64,000 nucleotides of DNA from contig NZ_CP032097.1 in assembly GCF_003544915.1 (NCBI RefSeq), positions 2,356,001 to 2,420,000 on the forward strand, written 5' to 3'. The notes beneath the pieces are model-generated. The model worked only from the letters and a program-made list of their open reading frames with translations. It had not been told where the DNA came from and did not search any database. This DNA is from Arcobacter ellisii. GTDB taxonomy: Bacteria; Campylobacterota; Campylobacteria; Campylobacterales; Arcobacteraceae. Positions within the stretch are counted from its first letter, which is position 1, and each line of letters begins with the position of its first letter. Below are positions 61,224-64,000 of the stretch, piece by piece. Position numbers and translations under genes: made by a program.

Positions 61224-61308
61224 TGGTGGTGAGAGAAGGATTCGAACCTTCGAAGCCGTAGGCGGCGGATTTACAGTCCGCAGGATTTGACCACTCTCCA
61301 ACCTCACC
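61224..61308 (-). tRNA. tRNA-Tyr (GTA)
   Basis: 85 bases with a long variable arm (CTACGGCTTCGAAGG region), anticodon loop CTGTAAA, acceptor GGTGAGG / TCTCACC, encoded CCA. Confidence 0.97.
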
Positions 61309-61369
61309 GATTAAAATATTATTGTTCTGGTCAAGCGCTGTTCTTAAAAGATTACGCACGACATAAAAA

Positions 61370-61446
61370 TGGAGCTGGTGAAGGGAGTCGAACCCCCGAC
61401 CTGCTGATTACAAATCAGCTGCTCTAGCCAACTGAGCTACACCAGC
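61370..61446 (-). tRNA. tRNA-Thr (TGT)
   Basis: Acceptor GCTGGTG / CACCAGC, anticodon loop TTTGTAA, encoded CCA. Confidence 0.97.
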
Positions 61447-61461
61447 GCCAAAAAATAAAAA

Positions 61462-61537
61462 TGGTGGTTCGAGACAGAATCGAACTGTCGACACAAGGAT
61501 TTTCAATCCTTTGCTCTACCGACTGAGCTATCGAACC
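61462..61537 (-). tRNA. tRNA-Phe (GAA)
   Basis: Acceptor GGTTCGA / TCGAACC, anticodon loop TTGAAAA, encoded CCA. First of the tRNA row; murD ends 36 bases upstream. Confidence 0.96.
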
Positions 61538-61572
61538 ACTGAAATTGGAGTGTGATTATACTAGCTAATTTA

Positions 61573-62751
61573 TTAATTTAAACTTAAACTGTTTACTAAA
61601 TTTTTAAATTCATCACCTCTATGAGCATAAGACTTAAATTGATCCAATGAAGCGGCAGCTGGAGACAATATTCCTATACTTTTTTTATTCATATTGTTAT
61701 TTATTTTTTCAACTGCAATATTTAAAAAATCACATTTTTCAACATTTATTGAATATTCTTTACAATAATCAACTATTTTATCTGTATTACTTCCAATAGC
61801 ATAAACAGTTAAATCTAGTTCTTTAATATTTTCAAATAAAGGTCTTAAATTTGCACCTTTATCATCGCCACCCAATATAAGATGTAAATTATCTTTTCTA
61901 TATGGAGTTAAACCATTTATTGTCGCATCAACATTTGTTGCTTTACTATCATCAATCCATAATCTATTTTTTTTATCAAAAAATTCTTCAACTTTATGTT
62001 TATCTATTTTAAATTGGTTTATTAAATCGTAATTAATTTCATCAAATATAATCTTTCTAGTTGCCATTGCTAATATTGCATCTAAAAGAAATGGTTCTTT
62101 AAAATTTATTTTAGATTTTTCAAAACCAAAATGATTACACAATTCATCACTATTATTATAAGTAATTACATGTGCATCTGTTTTAAAATCTTTAAATTCA
62201 GATGGGATAATTGCTACATCATTCTCATTCATTAACTCAAGTGGTTTTAATTTTGCATTTTTATACTCTTCAAAAGAACCATGCCAAGTAATATGATCTT
62301 CAGTAATTGGTAATAATAAATAAATATTAGGTTTTGATTTATGAGTATAGTGTAATGTAAAAGATGAAGTTTCTAAAATCCATATCTTTTTATTTTCATC
62401 TAGATGACTTAATGGTATTCCAATATTTCCACCACAAACTGAATCATACTCATTTAATAAATGTTGACACATTTGTGTTGTAGTTGTTTTTCCATTAGTT
62501 CCAGATATCCAAATAGAAAAAGGCATAATTTCTTGAAATAAATCATAGTCACTAATCACATTATTTGAATTTAAAACCATTTGATTATAAGGTGGAATTC
62601 CAGGACTTACAACTGTTAATTCATCAGAATTTTTATCATAAGTATCAAAATCTTTATCATCATATAATACAGCATTAGGAAATTTATCTTTTAAAGCTAA
62701 TGCCGTAATACCTTTACCTAAAATTCTTATTTTTTTATTATCTATTTTCAT
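61573..62751 (-). CDS. murD: UDP-N-acetylmuramoylalanine--D-glutamate ligase
   Basis: 392 residues, shorter than the E. coli enzyme but typical for this phylum. ATP site SGTNGKTTTTQM near residue 85, HITWHGSFEEYKNAK and DDSKATN in the ligase domain, and a C-terminal ILSPAAASLDQFKSYAHRGDEF. Adds D-Glu in peptidoglycan precursor synthesis. Nine bases after mraY. Confidence 0.95.
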   Translation of the reverse strand: MKIDNKKIRILGKGITALALKDKFPNAVLYDDKDFDTYDKNSDELTVVSPGIPPYNQMVLNSNNVISDYDLFQEIMPFSIWISGTNGKTTTTQMCQHLLNEYDSVCGGNIGIPLSHLDENKKIWILETSSFTLHYTHKSKPNIYLLLPITEDHITWHGSFEEYKNAKLKPLELMNENDVAIIPSEFKDFKTDAHVITYNNSDELCNHFGFEKSKINFKEPFLLDAILAMATRKIIFDEINYDLINQFKIDKHKVEEFFDKKNRLWIDDSKATNVDATINGLTPYRKDNLHLILGGDDKGANLRPLFENIKELDLTVYAIGSNTDKIVDYCKEYSINVEKCDFLNIAVEKINNNMNKKSIGILSPAAASLDQFKSYAHRGDEFKNLVNSLSLN

Positions 62752-62760
62752 TACTTTTCT

Positions 62761-63822
62761 TTATCTGATTTTTAAACTTAATAAAGCTACTAAGTTTGTC
62801 ATAAATGCAATAATCCAAAATCTTACAATGATTTTATTTTCTTTCCAACCTTTTTTTTCAAAATGGTGATGAATAGGTGCCATTAAAAATATTCTTTTTT
62901 GTCTTAATTTATAAGAACCAACTTGTAATATTACAGATACTGTTTCTAATACAAATATAAATCCAATTGCTAATAATAATATTTCTGATTTTGCAACTAT
63001 TGCCATGTAACCCATAAATGCACCTAAAGGTAAAGAACCTGAATCCCCCATAAATATCTCTGCTGGATGAGAGTTAAACCATAAGAATCCAATCAAAGCT
63101 CCACATATTGCACTTCCCATAATTGCTAATTCACCTACAGTTTGAATATTTGGTAATAATAAATAAGTTGAAAATATTGCATGACCTGTTACATAAGCTA
63201 AAACTGATAATGTAAAAAATGCAAGTATTGATGGAACTGTTGCTAAACCATCTAGTCCATCAGTTAAATTAACAGCATTTGATGTACCAACAATAATAAA
63301 CATCCAAAATACAACTGCTAAAATTCCCATATCAAAAACTGGATATTTGTAAAATGGTGTATATAATTCACTTGAATGTCCATAATGATAAGCTATAAAT
63401 GAGATAATTGCTGCGCAAAGAAATTGTAACATCAATTTTGCTCTAGCACTTAAACCAGCAGAATTTTTTTCTTTTGATATTTTTGAATAATCATCTTGTA
63501 TACCAATTAATGAAAAAAGTGCTAAACAAAGTAATCCACCAACAACATAATAGTTACTTAATTTTGCTGTTAATATTGTTGCAATAATTGTTGCAAATAT
63601 AAATACAACTCCACCCATAGTTGGTGTCCCTACTTTTGTTTGATGCGTTTCGGGAGCATATTCATATATAGGTTGAGAAGCTTTTTTTGCTCTTGCCCAA
63701 CGAATAAATTTTGGCATTAAATACATTGTTAAAACAAAAGCTATAAAAAAACTCATTCCAGCTCTAACTGAAATGTATTGAAAGATATTGATATCTAGAT
63801 GTCTGTAAAACCAATAAAACAA
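62761..63822 (-). CDS. mraY: Phospho-N-acetylmuramoyl-pentapeptide transferase
   Basis: 353 residues with ten membrane helices. [23 protein letters not shown] and the His cluster [12 protein letters not shown] are all present. It makes lipid I at the inner membrane; murD acts two steps earlier and is in the same operon. Confidence 0.97.
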   Translation of the reverse strand: MFYWFYRHLDINIFQYISVRAGMSFFIAFVLTMYLMPKFIRWARAKKASQPIYEYAPETHQTKVGTPTMGGVVFIFATIIATILTAKLSNYYVVGGLLCLALFSLIGIQDDYSKISKEKNSAGLSARAKLMLQFLCAAIISFIAYHYGHSSELYTPFYKYPVFDMGILAVVFWMFIIVGTSNAVNLTDGLDGLATVPSILAFFTLSVLAYVTGHAIFSTYLLLPNIQTVGELAIMGSAICGALIGFLWFNSHPAEIFMGDSGSLPLGAFMGYMAIVAKSEILLLAIGFIFVLETVSVILQVGSYKLRQKRIFLMAPIHHHFEKKGWKENKIIVRFWIIAFMTNLVALLSLKIR

Positions 63823-63889
63823 ACTTGAACCTTGATTTTGATATAATTGCGCGATTATAATATATAATACTTTTTAAAAGGTTTAAATA

Positions 63890-64000
63890 ATGACAAATAA
63901 AACGCTACTTATAATAACTGATGGAATTGGATATAACTCATCAAATGAATATAATGCTTTTTTCAGTGCAAATACTCCAACATATGATTATTTATTTAAA
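63890..64000 (+). CDS. gpmI: 2,3-bisphosphoglycerate-independent phosphoglycerate mutase, 5' end
   Basis: 37 residues before the window ends: [35 protein letters not shown]. The DG after the first strand and the NAxxxANTPxxDxL motif are those of GpmI. Divergent from mraY, with AAAAGG before the ATG. Confidence 0.88.
   Translation, partial: MTNKTLLIITDGIGYNSSNEYNAFFSANTPTYDYLFK

Noticed and set aside
59409-61537. tRNA genes as the island attachment site
   Set aside because: None of the tRNA sequences recurs at the island ends; the repeat is the end of yciI.

Overview
The window is about 64 kb of a very A+T-rich bacterial chromosome. Gene order and protein sequences suggest a Campylobacterota member of the Arcobacter/Aliarcobacter type. 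The reasons are: a str operon rpsL-rpsG-fusA without tuf; tuf-rpmG-trnW-secE-nusG-rplKAJL-rpoB-rpoC in one direction; separate but overlapping rpoB and rpoC (fused in Helicobacter and Wolinella); several methyl-accepting chemotaxis proteins; and a CetB/Aer-like PAS protein. No rRNA and no CRISPR array were seen.

Left flank (1-23.7 kb): partial recN and nadK; the str operon; an MFS exporter; a DUF2971 protein; a chemoreceptor and a periplasmic Cache protein; a NikKLMQO-type metal ECF transporter; a ParA-like ATPase with a small AT-hook-like partner; a VOC protein with an MFS exporter; a prephenate dehydratase-like gene; the 3' remnant of an OmpR-type response regulator; two more chemoreceptors with a PAS protein; an SDR; and leuB with a one-base frameshift. 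Three intergenic sites here carry GCGATT-like hexamers exactly 11 bp apart, the geometry expected for an OmpR-family regulator.

Integrated element (23,727-46,660): a 57-bp direct repeat (54/57 identical, copies 22,877 bp apart) marks a genomic island inserted at the 3' end of a YciI-family gene. The tyrosine integrase sits just inside the right end, and both ends carry a shared TACCT-N7-TACCT repeat. The left part looks phage- or plasmid-like: a CI-type repressor, a consensus promoter with a palindromic operator in its spacer, an AlpA-like protein, a winged-helix protein and TCCGGA iteron-like repeats. It is followed by a tightly packed operon of two ParA paralogues (one with a broken P-loop), a tail-anchored coiled-coil protein, a small helical protein, a membrane protein and an 829-residue DotA/TraY-like polytopic membrane protein. 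A SHOCT protein follows behind a terminator. The right part is cargo that resembles a defence island: a NERD protein, a HigBA-type toxin-antitoxin pair whose toxin mRNA is predicted leaderless, a HepT-like/metallophosphoesterase/unknown operon, a TraK-like protein beside an oriT-like spacer, a PUA/EVE-like protein, a three-gene DUF6414 module with a 45-residue membrane protein, a pair of membrane proteins, and an AAA-ATPase (DUF3696) overlapping a PIN-like partner.

Right flank (46.6-64 kb): yciI, a small membrane protein, then the transcription/translation cluster read leftwards (tRNA-Phe, Thr, Tyr, Gly, tuf, rpmG, tRNA-Trp, secE, nusG, rplK, rplA, rplJ, rplL, rpoB, rpoC) with leader hairpins. 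Then come murD and mraY, and divergently the start of gpmI. All calls rest on reading the sequence; no database search was run.
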